Below, piece after piece: positions 26,198-34,715 of a stretch of DNA of 64,000 nucleotides. Positions within the stretch are counted from its first letter, which is position 1. Every line of letters begins with the position of its first letter. Position numbers and translations under genes: made by a program. This stretch comes from Gemmatimonadota bacterium (GTDB lineage: Bacteria; Gemmatimonadota; Gemmatimonadetes; Longimicrobiales; Gaopeijiaceae), in assembly GCA_041390105.1 (NCBI GenBank), contig JAWKQO010000001.1, forward strand, positions 932,001-996,000, given 5' to 3'. The notes beneath the pieces were generated by a model. That model was not told the origin of the DNA and made no database searches. It worked only from the letters and a program-made list of their open reading frames with translations.

Positions 26198-27636
26198 GGT
26201 AGTCGAGTCGTCGGCTCGGCGTCGAAGCCGCGGCGCTGCATCTTGCCCCAGTCCGCGCTTCCCTTCATGAGGCGCAGCAGCCCCCGGAAGCGCCAGTACA
26301 CGGTGAGCTGGCGGTAGCCGAAGTTCTCCGCTACGGCCAGAAGGAACAACGAGAGCACGTCGCGGATCCGCAGGTAGCGATGGAATGCGTATTCCTCCAG
26401 CGTCACGGCCAGGAGGGACACGAGGGCGCCCAACGCCACCGCCATCAGGAAGAACAGCCCCACGTACCAGGACACCGTCCATCCCATGAGGAGCGTGAGG
26501 GCGAACGAGGCATAGCCCAACACCTCGACGACCGGACCCACCATCTCGAGGAAGAAGAAGTGGGGGAAGGCGACCAGGCCGGTGAAGCCGTAACGTGGGT
26601 TCAGCAGGAGGGCGCGGTGTCGGACGAGGCTCTCGTAGAGCCCCCGCTGCCAGCGGTCGCGTTGGCGGCCCAGCGTCCGTAGATCCTCGGGCACCTCCGT
26701 CCAGGCGACCGCATCCGGTGCGAACGCGATGCGGCAGGGCACCCCGGACTCCTGGCAGTGGCGCTTGAGGCGCACCACCAGCTCCATGTCCTCTCCCACG
26801 GTCTCTCCGCCGGTGAAGCGACTCGCGTACCCGCCCGCGCCGACCACCGTGAGTCGCTTGAAGAGTCCGAACGCGCCCGAGATCACCAACGAGGCGTTCG
26901 CCGACGCCCAGCCCACCCGACCCACCAGGAAGGCCCGCAGGTACTCCAGCACCTGGAAGCGCGCGAGTCGCGACCTGGGGAGCCGCACGTCGGTGATGAT
27001 GCCGCCCTTCAGCTTGCATCCGTTGGCCACCCGGATCATCCCCCCTGCCGCGACGGTGGTGCCATCCTCGAGGAAGGGACGGACGATGCGCATCAGGGCA
27101 TCGCGTTCCAGAAGACTGTCGGCGTCCATCGCGCAGAACAGTGGCGTCACGCAGTGGTTGACCGCGGCGTTCAGCGCGTCAGCCTTTCCTCCGTTCTCCT
27201 TGTCCAGCACCCAGAGATTCGGATGGAGGCGACTGGAGAACAGCCCACGCACCTTCGCCGTCGGGATCTGGGCCGTGCGTGCCCGCACCCCGGGGACCAG
27301 GTCGAAGGCCTCCTTGAGTCGGTCCAACGTGTGGTCATTGGAGCCATCGTTGACCACCAGGATCTCGTGCTCGGGATAGTCCAGCGCCAGGAGTGACCGA
27401 ACCGACTCGACGCACGTGGCCTCTTCGTTGTAGGCCGGGGCGAAGACCGTAATGGGGGGAGCGGCAGAGATGAGCGTGGGCTCCAATGCGGAGAAGGTGC
27501 CCAGGCTGGGGACGTAGCGGGCCAGCGTGCGCACCGCCAACACGGCCATCCAGCCGTAGACCGCGTTGATCAGACCGAAGTAGACGAGGACGAAGAGATT
27601 GAACGTCTCGACCAACGGAAGGAGCACATCCGTCAT
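26158..27636 (-). CDS. Processive family 2 glycosyltransferase (membrane polysaccharide synthase)
   Basis: The 492-residue product has an N-terminal membrane helix (about 8-35), a GT-A catalytic domain with the full synthase signature: Asp97 (NDGSND), DAD at 171-173, GED at 281-283 and QRDRW at 325-329. Three or four C-terminal membrane helices follow (about 355-435). This is the pattern of PgaC, cellulose and hyaluronan synthases, which polymerise and extrude a polysaccharide from nucleotide sugars. The start ATG overlaps the HEAT gene stop (ATGA). No deacetylase (PgaB) is nearby. The sugar is not deducible; it could be GlcNAc or another hexose. Confidence 0.92.
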   Translation of the reverse strand: MTDVLLPLVETFNLFVLVYFGLINAVYGWMAVLAVRTLARYVPSLGTFSALEPTLISAAPPITVFAPAYNEEATCVESVRSLLALDYPEHEILVVNDGSNDHTLDRLKEAFDLVPGVRARTAQIPTAKVRGLFSSRLHPNLWVLDKENGGKADALNAAVNHCVTPLFCAMDADSLLERDALMRIVRPFLEDGTTVAAGGMIRVANGCKLKGGIITDVRLPRSRLARFQVLEYLRAFLVGRVGWASANASLVISGAFGLFKRLTVVGAGGYASRFTGGETVGEDMELVVRLKRHCQESGVPCRIAFAPDAVAWTEVPEDLRTLGRQRDRWQRGLYESLVRHRALLLNPRYGFTGLVAFPHFFFLEMVGPVVEVLGYASFALTLLMGWTVSWYVGLFFLMAVALGALVSLLAVTLEEYAFHRYLRIRDVLSLFLLAVAENFGYRQLTVYWRFRGLLRLMKGSADWGKMQRRGFDAEPTTRLPQKTQLPATPIEV

Positions 27637-28721
27637 CGCGGGCTCCCCTCGGCAAGCACCTGGGAGCCGATGGCCGCCCGCGCGTGGCTGGACAACGCCA
27701 GGGCTCGCAGCTCCGCCCGCCAGCCGGCCTGGAGCAGGCTGCGGGCCGCACGCAGCGCCACCCATTGGGAGGGATCGTCGTAGACCATGCGCTTGAGGGT
27801 CTCCAACTCCGCGGGTCCGCCCAAAGCCGCCAGCGCGTCCGCGGCGGCCACGCGCACCACAAAGTCGGCATCACTGGCACAGCGCATCACGATGTCCAGG
27901 TGATCCGAGCTTCCCACCTGCCCCAGCAGACGCAGACAGGCCGCCAGTACCTCGCGGTCGCGTTCGACCGCCAGGATGCGGGCGGCGCTGGAGGCAGCCT
28001 CGAAATCGTTGAGCTGGCGGAGCGCCTCGGCTGCGGCCGTGCGCACCTGGGCGTCGCGCGCGTCATCCTCGAGCGCGGCGCGCAGCGCCGGCGCTCCCGC
28101 CGGGCCCACCGCCGCCAGCGTGGAGGCCAGGAAACGCGGGGTCCAGTCCAACAGACGGTGGAGGCGGGCAATGACCGCAGGCAGGTGCTCGGCGCCCTGG
28201 GGCCGACACAGCGTCTGCACTGCCATCATCGTCACCAGTGGCGCTTCGTCGTCGAGCGCCCGCAGCACCTGCGCGGTGTACTCGGGCCAACCCAGCTCGC
28301 CCAGCGTCTGGATGGCCCGTGCGCGAACGGGCGCCGACCGGCGGGTGGTACGCTCCGCCACCACCGGAAGCAGGGGGAGGGCCAGGGCGCGTATGCGCTC
28401 ACGATCCTCGCCCGCCAGGCGCCGTGCGAAGCGCAGCAGATTGCCCACGAAGAGCAGGCGATCCCCTGGGTGTACCGAATCGATCAGCGCCCGCGCGTCC
28501 TCCGTTCCGTCACCCACCAGCGCCGAGACGATGCACGGGTCCCATTCGGCCGTCAGCGTCCTGCGTCGCTCGAGCATCCGACGGGCGCTGCGTCGGTACG
28601 CGAGCGCCAGGAGCGCGCAACCCAAGGCGACCAGGACCAGCACCAGGGTGACGACCGCCAGAAACGACAAGGAAGGCGCCACCGCGCGCGACACCGCACC
28701 AAGCCAGACGAGCGGGCGCAT
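27633..28721 (-). CDS. Membrane-anchored HEAT-repeat protein
   Basis: The 362-residue product has a single N-terminal membrane helix (about 18-40; LSFLAVVTLVLVLVALGCALL), a basic linker and about seven HEAT-like helix pairs (about 90-350), e.g. ARAIQTLGELGWPEYTAQVLRALDD, ALRAALEDDARDAQVRTAAAEAL, and VRVAAADALAALGGPAELETLKRMV. HEAT solenoids hold protein partners. It sits in a three-gene minus-strand operon, with 3-bp spacing to the REC-GGDEF-REC gene and a 4-bp overlap with the GT2 gene. It is therefore a good candidate adaptor linking the regulator with the synthase. No catalytic motif was found. Confidence 0.82.
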   Translation of the reverse strand: MRPLVWLGAVSRAVAPSLSFLAVVTLVLVLVALGCALLALAYRRSARRMLERRRTLTAEWDPCIVSALVGDGTEDARALIDSVHPGDRLLFVGNLLRFARRLAGEDRERIRALALPLLPVVAERTTRRSAPVRARAIQTLGELGWPEYTAQVLRALDDEAPLVTMMAVQTLCRPQGAEHLPAVIARLHRLLDWTPRFLASTLAAVGPAGAPALRAALEDDARDAQVRTAAAEALRQLNDFEAASSAARILAVERDREVLAACLRLLGQVGSSDHLDIVMRCASDADFVVRVAAADALAALGGPAELETLKRMVYDDPSQWVALRAARSLLQAGWRAELRALALSSHARAAIGSQVLAEGSPR

Positions 28722-28724
28722 GGA

Positions 28725-30893
28725 TCAGCCTCCCGTGATCAGCCGCTGCACACGGAGAGACAGTTCGGCAAGCGAGAACGGCTTCCTCAACGTGTCGGTG
28801 GCTCCCATGGAAAACGCTCTGGACACCTGTGCCTCGCGCTCCATGGTCAGCATCATGATGGGCACGTGAGCGAAGGTGGCCGTCTCGCGGAGCTTGCGGA
28901 GCAACCCGAACCCGTCGGTTCCGGGCGTGGCCACGTCGAGGATGATGGCGGCAGCCCCGAGCGTCGGAGTCACCTCCAGCGCGTCGAGCCCGTCGCCGAA
29001 ATGAACCACGTTGAGGCCGTCCCGGGTGAGGCGCTCGGAGATGAGGCGGGCCGTGAGCTGGTCGTCCTCGACCAGAAGTACCGTAGCCTGCACCGGCCTG
29101 GTCGGATCGTCCGTCCACACCACCCCAGCGCCCGAAGCGCGGGCCGCAGAGACCAGTCGCCGCTCCGCGCTCATGATGCCGTCCTCGAGACTCTCGGCCG
29201 ACTCCAGCGCCACCATCCCCACGGAGCAGGTGATCGGAGGGACACGGGTCCCGTCGGGCTGCTCGGCCAGCGCCGTCTGGATCTTCTCGATGGCGACGCG
29301 CGCCGCCTGCAGATCCGTGTGCGGAAACGCGACCGCGAACGCATCGTCGCCCCAGCGCGCCACCAGATCGGAGCGGCGCAGCGTGGAGGAGAGGCGTTGA
29401 CCGAGGAGCCGCAGCACGGCATCCCCGACGTCCCGACCGTGGAAGTCGTTCAGGGCCCGGAAGCGGTCTACGTCCAGCAGGGCCAGCGTGAGCGGTTCCC
29501 CCTTGCGCACCAGGGCTCGCCAGCTGTCCGCCAGCGCGCTCACGAACACGCTACGGGTGCGCAAACCGGTCAGTGGATCGCGCAGCGCCTGATCACGGAT
29601 CTGCGCCGCCCGTAGGAGGAAGGCACCCGCCAACGACGAGAGAACCGCCGGGTGCACCGGCTTGGTCAGGTAGGCATCGGCGCCGAGGGCGAACCCCTCG
29701 GTCTGGGGCTGGGGGCCCGTGGCCCCCGAAACCACGATCACCGGAACGCCCGACGTGACGGGCCGGGCCCGAAGCTCGACCAGAAGGTCGCGCCCGTCCG
29801 CGTCCGGCAACTTCTGGTCGAGGATCACCAGATCGATGCGCTCCATCCCGAGCAACCGATCGGCCTCGGCCTTGGTGGACGCGACCAGCACCCGGCGTCC
29901 GGGAGCGTCGAGGATGGCACGCGTCAGCACCACGGTCGTGGCGTCGTCCTCGACGACCAGGATGGTGACGGGGTCGTCGATCTTGGGCTCGAGCTCTGCT
30001 TCCACTCGTCGGATCAGGTCCTCGGCGGCCCCGAGCAGGGCCGCGTCCTCCAGGCGCGCGAGAGCGCCCGCCACCTCGGCCAGCTCGGGGAAGCGCCCCG
30101 CGATCTTCCGCGACAGGGCTGCGGACAAGCGTCGCAGGGAATCGACGTCACCCGCCCGTCCGGTGCGAGCCACCTGGAGCGCGGTCCGCAGCGCATCGCG
30201 TTGCGCCACCAGGCCCTGGCGGAACCACCGATCCATGGGGTCGGCCCCGTCTGCCGCGGAAAGCGGCTCCGGGACGCGCGCTGGAAGTGGCTGACCGCTC
30301 TCGGGGGGAGTTGCAGGAGGCGCGACGACGGTGGGGGAGCGAGGTGGGGTGGGCACGAGTGCCAACACCTTCTCGGCAGCCTCGCCTTCCACGAGGAGCA
30401 GGCCGGAGGGGCCCGAGACGGGCCCTCGGTCCAGGGCGTCGCGGATCTCCGCGTAGGCGCGGTCGACCGGGCCGCCCAGGGCCAGAACCAGACCGGGGCC
30501 GCGAGCGGTCTTCTCCCCCAGGAGTCGGCCACGATCGAGGCCTGGGTCGCGCACGAGGAGGGTGTGGGCCTGCGAAACGCGCCCCGCCTGGCAAAGGAGG
30601 ACCACGGCGCCGGGTCGCAGTCGCTCGAAGGCGGCGCGATTGCGGGGGCCGTCGTTGACGGGCCACACCCCCACTCGAGTTCCTGGCCCCACATCGAGAC
30701 CCGGGCGCGCGTCCGGGCTGAGCAGGACCCTGAGATCCTCCCCGGTGGGGGGCGACTCGATTCCCGCCTCCAGGAGCCGACGCGCCTCGGGGCTCGACGC
30801 CGGCAGCAGCGCAACCTGCCGGGGGGCATCCCGGTGGGTCGCCGGCGCCGCCCGGGGCGGAGTGGCGGACTCGACAGACAGTGTAGACGGCAT
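28725..30893 (-). CDS. REC-GGDEF-REC response regulator with degenerate cyclase site and intact I-site
   Basis: Predicted 722 residues. Residues 25-180 are an N-terminal domain I cannot assign. Residues 215-300 are helical and Hpt-like but without a phosphorylatable His. REC1 (about 308-425) has acidic pair 316-317, phospho-acceptor Asp359 and Lys411. GGDEF (about 430-595) has GDDAF at 515-519 instead of GG(D/E)EF, so it should not be an active diguanylate cyclase, yet the c-di-GMP inhibitory site RRSD (Arg506-x-x-Asp509), exactly five residues upstream, is intact. REC2 (about 604-720) has Asp653 and Lys704. It is the first gene of the HEAT-GT2 operon. Most likely a c-di-GMP receptor controlling polysaccharide synthesis; that function is inferred. 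Confidence 0.88.
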   Translation of the reverse strand: MPSTLSVESATPPRAAPATHRDAPRQVALLPASSPEARRLLEAGIESPPTGEDLRVLLSPDARPGLDVGPGTRVGVWPVNDGPRNRAAFERLRPGAVVLLCQAGRVSQAHTLLVRDPGLDRGRLLGEKTARGPGLVLALGGPVDRAYAEIRDALDRGPVSGPSGLLLVEGEAAEKVLALVPTPPRSPTVVAPPATPPESGQPLPARVPEPLSAADGADPMDRWFRQGLVAQRDALRTALQVARTGRAGDVDSLRRLSAALSRKIAGRFPELAEVAGALARLEDAALLGAAEDLIRRVEAELEPKIDDPVTILVVEDDATTVVLTRAILDAPGRRVLVASTKAEADRLLGMERIDLVILDQKLPDADGRDLLVELRARPVTSGVPVIVVSGATGPQPQTEGFALGADAYLTKPVHPAVLSSLAGAFLLRAAQIRDQALRDPLTGLRTRSVFVSALADSWRALVRKGEPLTLALLDVDRFRALNDFHGRDVGDAVLRLLGQRLSSTLRRSDLVARWGDDAFAVAFPHTDLQAARVAIEKIQTALAEQPDGTRVPPITCSVGMVALESAESLEDGIMSAERRLVSAARASGAGVVWTDDPTRPVQATVLLVEDDQLTARLISERLTRDGLNVVHFGDGLDALEVTPTLGAAAIILDVATPGTDGFGLLRKLRETATFAHVPIMMLTMEREAQVSRAFSMGATDTLRKPFSLAELSLRVQRLITGG

Positions 30894-31219
30894 TGCTCTC
30901 GGTTCAGGCGGGCACCGGCGCGGCGCCCCTCCCCCGGGAGTATCGGCCGTCTCTCCCCAGGGTTGTCGTCGCGGGGTCGAATCCAGGGCCCGCCCCTTCC
31001 CGCAGCGAGGTCCGCCCCGTGGAGTCACCGGCCCGGCAGCCCCGGGATCCGGGGGGATTTCCCCACCGAAACCCGCGTTCCCTCTCCTACATCCGGCGCC
31101 GCGGAGTTGGCCGGATCTTGGTCAAGCATCCAGCGGCACGGGGAGGCGCGGGTCCCGTCCCGTCCCGTCAGAGTCGTCCGGCGTTTCCGGCACCAGACCG
31201 GCCCGCAGGAGGCGCGAGC
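30894..31219. other. Intergenic region between the regulator operon and the hydrogenase operon
   Basis: 326 bp of divergent spacer. It must contain the promoters of both operons. I see no convincing sigma70 or sigma54 box, no riboswitch fold and no coding sequence. A good ribosome-binding site (CAGGAGG, 31206-31212) precedes the hydrogenase small-subunit ATG. The regulator's own start has no strong Shine-Dalgarno. Confidence 0.6.
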
Positions 31220-32314
31220 ATGGCGAGCGTGGATTGGCTTGGGCGGGAGCTCGAGCGCAGGGGCGTGTCCCGGCGCGAGTTTCTCGAATTCTGCGGCGGC
31301 GTCGCGACCATCCTCATGCTTCCCCGCTCCGCCGCCGGCGATCTGGTACAGGCGCTGGAGACGGGGCGGAAGCCGACGCTCGTCTGGCTGGAGTTCCAGG
31401 ATTGCGCGGGCAACACCGAGTCCTTCCTCCGCGCTGCGCGCCCCTCGACCGCGGATATCCTGCTGGACACTCTCTCCGTCGACTATCACGAGACCATCAT
31501 GGCCGCGGCCGGCCACCAGGCCGAAGCGGCGCTGGCCGGTGTCGCCGAAGGTGAAGGATACCTCGTCGTCGTGGAGGGCTCGATTCCGACGGGCGCCGGA
31601 GGTGCCTACTGCACCATCGGCGGCCGCTCGGCCCTGGACATCGTGCGCAGCGTGTGCGCCAACGCCGAAGCGACGATCGCGGTGGGCACCTGCGCGGCGT
31701 TCGGTGGATTGCCCGCTGCCGCCCCCAATCCCACCGGTGCACTGAGCGTGGCCGACGCGGTCCCAGGTGTGCGCAACCTGATCAATCTGCCCGCCTGCCC
31801 CACCAACGCCGCCAACCTGGCCGCCCTGGTGCTCTACTACCTGACCTATCAGCGCTGGCCTCCGCTGGACAGCCATCGCCGCCCGCTCTTCGCGTACGGC
31901 AAGACGATCCACGACAACTGCGAACGCCGAGCCCACTTCGACGCGGGCCAATACGTGGAGGAGTGGGGAGATCCGGGACACCGCAAGGGCTACTGCCTCT
32001 ACAAGGTCGGCTGCAAAGGACCGGTGTGCTATCAGAACTGCCCCGAAGTGGGTTGGAACGAGGGCACGAACTGGCCGATCGGATGCGGTCACCCCTGCCT
32101 GGGCTGCGCGGAGCCCGACTTCTGGGACAAGATGACTCCGTTCTATGCCCACCTACCCGGCGTGCCGGGCTTCGGCCTGCAAACCCCGATCGACAAGGTG
32201 GGGTTCTGGGGCACGCTCGGCGTCGCCGCCGCCTTCGGCGCCCACGCCCTGGTACAGATCACGAAGCGCAAGCAGTCGGTCGCATCCGCTCAGCACGAGG
32301 GAGGTGAGCAATGA
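31220..32314 (+). CDS. [NiFe] hydrogenase small (Fe-S electron-transfer) subunit, group 1 uptake type
   Basis: The 364-residue product has a twin-arginine signal (SRREFLEF at 17-24) and a C-terminal membrane anchor (about 326-346), so the enzyme faces the periplasm. Cluster ligands: proximal Cys62, Cys158, Cys193; distal His231, Cys234, Cys259, Cys265; medial Cys274, Cys293, Cys296. The first motif is DCAGNTE, with Asn65 where the usual motif has Cys, so only three canonical proximal cysteines remain. An extra Cys289 (IGCGHPC) lies beside the medial cluster. The six-cysteine signature of O2-tolerant group 1d enzymes is absent. Subgroup is unclear (1e/1f/1l-like); phylogeny would decide. First gene of an 11-kb operon, overlapping the large-subunit start (ATGA). 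Confidence 0.96.
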   Translation: MASVDWLGRELERRGVSRREFLEFCGGVATILMLPRSAAGDLVQALETGRKPTLVWLEFQDCAGNTESFLRAARPSTADILLDTLSVDYHETIMAAAGHQAEAALAGVAEGEGYLVVVEGSIPTGAGGAYCTIGGRSALDIVRSVCANAEATIAVGTCAAFGGLPAAAPNPTGALSVADAVPGVRNLINLPACPTNAANLAALVLYYLTYQRWPPLDSHRRPLFAYGKTIHDNCERRAHFDAGQYVEEWGDPGHRKGYCLYKVGCKGPVCYQNCPEVGWNEGTNWPIGCGHPCLGCAEPDFWDKMTPFYAHLPGVPGFGLQTPIDKVGFWGTLGVAAAFGAHALVQITKRKQSVASAQHEGGEQ

Positions 32315-34017
32315 CGCGCGTCGTCGTCGACCCGGTGACCCGCATCGAGGGCCACCTGCGCATCGAAGCCGAGGTGGACCGAGGGTCTGTGCAGGACGCA
32401 TGGTCGTCCGCCACCATGTTCCGGGGCATCGAGCTGATCCTGCGCGGCCGTGATCCTCGCGACGCCTGGGCCTTCGCCCAGCGCATCTGCGGCGTGTGCA
32501 CCACCGTGCATGCCATCGCCTCCATCCGCGCGGTGGAGAACGCCATCGGGGCCGAGCCGCCGCCCAATGCCCGCCTGCTTCGCCAGATCATCATGGCCAC
32601 CCAGATGATCCAGGATCACGTGGTGCATTTCTACCATCTGCACGCGTTGGACTGGGTGGATATCGTCTCGGCGCTGTCGGCCGACCCGGCTCGCACGTCG
32701 ACGCTGGCGCAGTCCATCTCCGACTGGAAGCTGTCGAGCACCGACTACTTCCGCGGGATCCAGGAGCGGTTGCAGGCCTTCGTCGATCGCGGTCAGCTCG
32801 GACCGTTCGGGAACGCGTACTGGGGGCATCCGTCCTACCGGCTCCCACCCGAAGCCAATCTCATGGCCGTGGCGCACTACCTGGAAGCGCTCGATTGGCA
32901 GCGTGAGGTCATCAAGATCCACGCGATCCTGGGTGGGAAGAACCCACACCTGCAGAACTTTCTCGTGGGCGGGATGGCCAGCCCGGTCGACCCCAACGAG
33001 CAGGCGTCCATCAACATGACGTCGGTGGGGCAGATGCAGAGTCTGGCCGCCGAAGCGCTGCAGTTCGTCACGCAGGTCTATGTCCCCGACCTGCTGGCCG
33101 TCGCGTCCTTCTACAAGGACTGGGCCGGCATCGGGGCCGGTGTCGGCAACTACATGTCCTACGGCGAGTACCCTGAAGGCGACGGACCGGGGGCTGCGCA
33201 ATACCTGCCTTCCGGGATCATCCGCGCACGGAACCTGGGCACCGTCGAGCCGCTCGATCCGTCGCGCATCACGGAGTCGGTCACACACTCCTGGTACGAA
33301 TACGAAGGTGGAGACGACGTTGCGCTCCACCCCTTCGACGGCGAAACCGCCCCGCGCTATACCGGCCCGCAACCTCCGTACGAGCTGCTCGACACGGGAA
33401 ACAAGTACTCCTGGCTCAAAGCTCCGAGGTACGATGGCGAGGCCATGGAGGTCGGACCGCTCTCCCGTATGCTCGTCGCCTACGGGGCGGGACAACCCCG
33501 TGTCCGGGAGTTGGTGGGTGCCGTACTGGGTCAGCTGGGGGTGGGCCCCGAAGCCCTGTTCTCGACGCTGGGTCGTGTCGCTGCCCGCGGCATCGAGACG
33601 CAGGTGCTGGCGGAGAAGCTCCCCGAGTGGATCGATGCCCTGGCCACGAACATGGGAAGCGGCGACCTGCGGATCGCCGACAACGCCAAGTGGGATCCGG
33701 CGAGCTGGCCAGCGGAGTGCTCCGGAGCGGGACTCCATGAAGCGCCACGCGGATCGCTGGGCCACTGGGTGCACATCCGGGACGGACGCATCGCCAACTA
33801 CCAGTGCATCGTACCCAGCACCTGGAATGCCGGACCCCGCGATCACAACGGTGTTCGTGGTCCCTATGAAGCGGCACTCGTCGGCACGCCGGTCGCCGAC
33901 CCCGACCGGCCCATCGAGATCCTGCGCACCGTCCACTCCTTCGATCCCTGTATCGCCTGCGGAGTGCACGTCTTCGATCGAGGCGGCGGCACCCGGGCGA
34001 GGGTGAGAGTCCGATGA
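32311..34017 (+). CDS. [NiFe] hydrogenase large (catalytic) subunit, group 1
   Basis: Holds the NiFe(CN)2CO site that splits H2. The 568-residue product has the L1 signature RICGVCTTVHAI (Cys60, Cys63) and the L2 signature DPCIACGVH (Cys547, Cys550, His553). The 15 residues after His553 (VFDRGGGTRARVRVR) should be removed by the endopeptidase encoded two genes later. N-terminal VVDPVTRIEGHL is the standard start of large subunits. All four nickel cysteines are present and there is no selenocysteine codon. The start overlaps the small-subunit stop and the stop overlaps the cytochrome b start, indicating equal expression. Confidence 0.97.
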   Translation: MTRVVVDPVTRIEGHLRIEAEVDRGSVQDAWSSATMFRGIELILRGRDPRDAWAFAQRICGVCTTVHAIASIRAVENAIGAEPPPNARLLRQIIMATQMIQDHVVHFYHLHALDWVDIVSALSADPARTSTLAQSISDWKLSSTDYFRGIQERLQAFVDRGQLGPFGNAYWGHPSYRLPPEANLMAVAHYLEALDWQREVIKIHAILGGKNPHLQNFLVGGMASPVDPNEQASINMTSVGQMQSLAAEALQFVTQVYVPDLLAVASFYKDWAGIGAGVGNYMSYGEYPEGDGPGAAQYLPSGIIRARNLGTVEPLDPSRITESVTHSWYEYEGGDDVALHPFDGETAPRYTGPQPPYELLDTGNKYSWLKAPRYDGEAMEVGPLSRMLVAYGAGQPRVRELVGAVLGQLGVGPEALFSTLGRVAARGIETQVLAEKLPEWIDALATNMGSGDLRIADNAKWDPASWPAECSGAGLHEAPRGSLGHWVHIRDGRIANYQCIVPSTWNAGPRDHNGVRGPYEAALVGTPVADPDRPIEILRTVHSFDPCIACGVHVFDRGGGTRARVRVR

Positions 34018-34715
34018 ACGCGATCGCGCAGCCGATGGCGGAGACGGCGGGACGCAGGGTCTACGTGTGGGAGGCGCCCGTCCGCCTCACCCACTGGCTC
34101 ATCGTCGGGTCGATGCTGGTCCTGGCCGTGACGGGCATCTTCATCGGTACGCCGTTGTCCCTGGCGTCTGGAGAGGCCCGTGATCACTTCATCATGGGAA
34201 CGGTCCGGGTCGTGCACTTCTATGCGGCCATCGTCTTCTCCTTGGCTGTGCTGAGCCGGATCGTGTGGATGTTCCGCGGCAACCGCTATGCGCGCTGGGA
34301 TCAGTTCATCCCCACGCGCCGTGAGCGCCGCAGAGACATCAGCGGAATGCTCCGCTTCTACTTGTTCCTGGATCGAGAGCCCCCGCCGAACCTGGGTCAC
34401 AACCCCCTGGCGGGCATGGCCTACCTCGCCGTGTTCGGGCTGTACCTGGTGATGATCCTCACCGGGCTCGGGATGTACGCCGCCTACGCACCGGTGGGAT
34501 CGTCGTTCCGGGCGTTTCTGTTCGTCGGTCCCATGCTGGGAGGCCTCCAGCGCTTGCATCTGATCCACCACGTGGCCATGTGGCTCCTGCTGGGGTTCGC
34601 GGCCCATCACATCTGGAGCGCGGTCGAGGTCTCGACCGTGGAGGCCAACAACACGCTCGAATCCATCGTCACGGGATACAAGTCGGTGCCCCCGGGGGGA
34701 GCCCATGACGTCTAG
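34014..34715 (+). CDS. Hydrogenase b-type cytochrome subunit (HupC/HyaC family)
   Basis: The 233-residue inner-membrane protein has four helices: about 24-45 (HWLIVGSMLVLAVTGIF), 65-85 (VHFYAAIVFSLAVLSRI), 135-160 and 185-205 (HHVAMWLLLGFAAHHIW). Conserved histidines in helices 1, 2 and 4 (HWL, VHFYA, HLIHH and AAHH) are the haem b ligands of the family. It accepts electrons from the small subunit and passes them to quinone. It follows the large-subunit gene with a 4-bp overlap and overlaps the protease gene by 11 bp. The length (about 230) matches HupC/HyaC. Confidence 0.95.
   Translation: MNAIAQPMAETAGRRVYVWEAPVRLTHWLIVGSMLVLAVTGIFIGTPLSLASGEARDHFIMGTVRVVHFYAAIVFSLAVLSRIVWMFRGNRYARWDQFIPTRRERRRDISGMLRFYLFLDREPPPNLGHNPLAGMAYLAVFGLYLVMILTGLGMYAAYAPVGSSFRAFLFVGPMLGGLQRLHLIHHVAMWLLLGFAAHHIWSAVEVSTVEANNTLESIVTGYKSVPPGGAHDV

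Noticed and set aside
27684..29615. Long open frame on the plus strand opposite the HEAT and REC-GGDEF-REC genes (643 codons)
   Set aside because: It is antisense to two genes with clear domains, has no recognisable family and reflects codon bias in GC-rich DNA. The same holds for the long antisense frames at 14890-15990, 45315-46688, 46840-48954 and 4933-7536.
28725..30893. Active diguanylate cyclase
   Set aside because: The GG(D/E)EF catalytic motif is GDDAF; the catalytic Glu is missing. The I-site is kept, so a receptor role is favoured.
31220..32314. Group 1d O2-tolerant hydrogenase with the six-Cys proximal cluster
   Set aside because: The extra cysteines of that type are absent; the motif is CAGN and the later motif is TCAAFGG without the added Cys.
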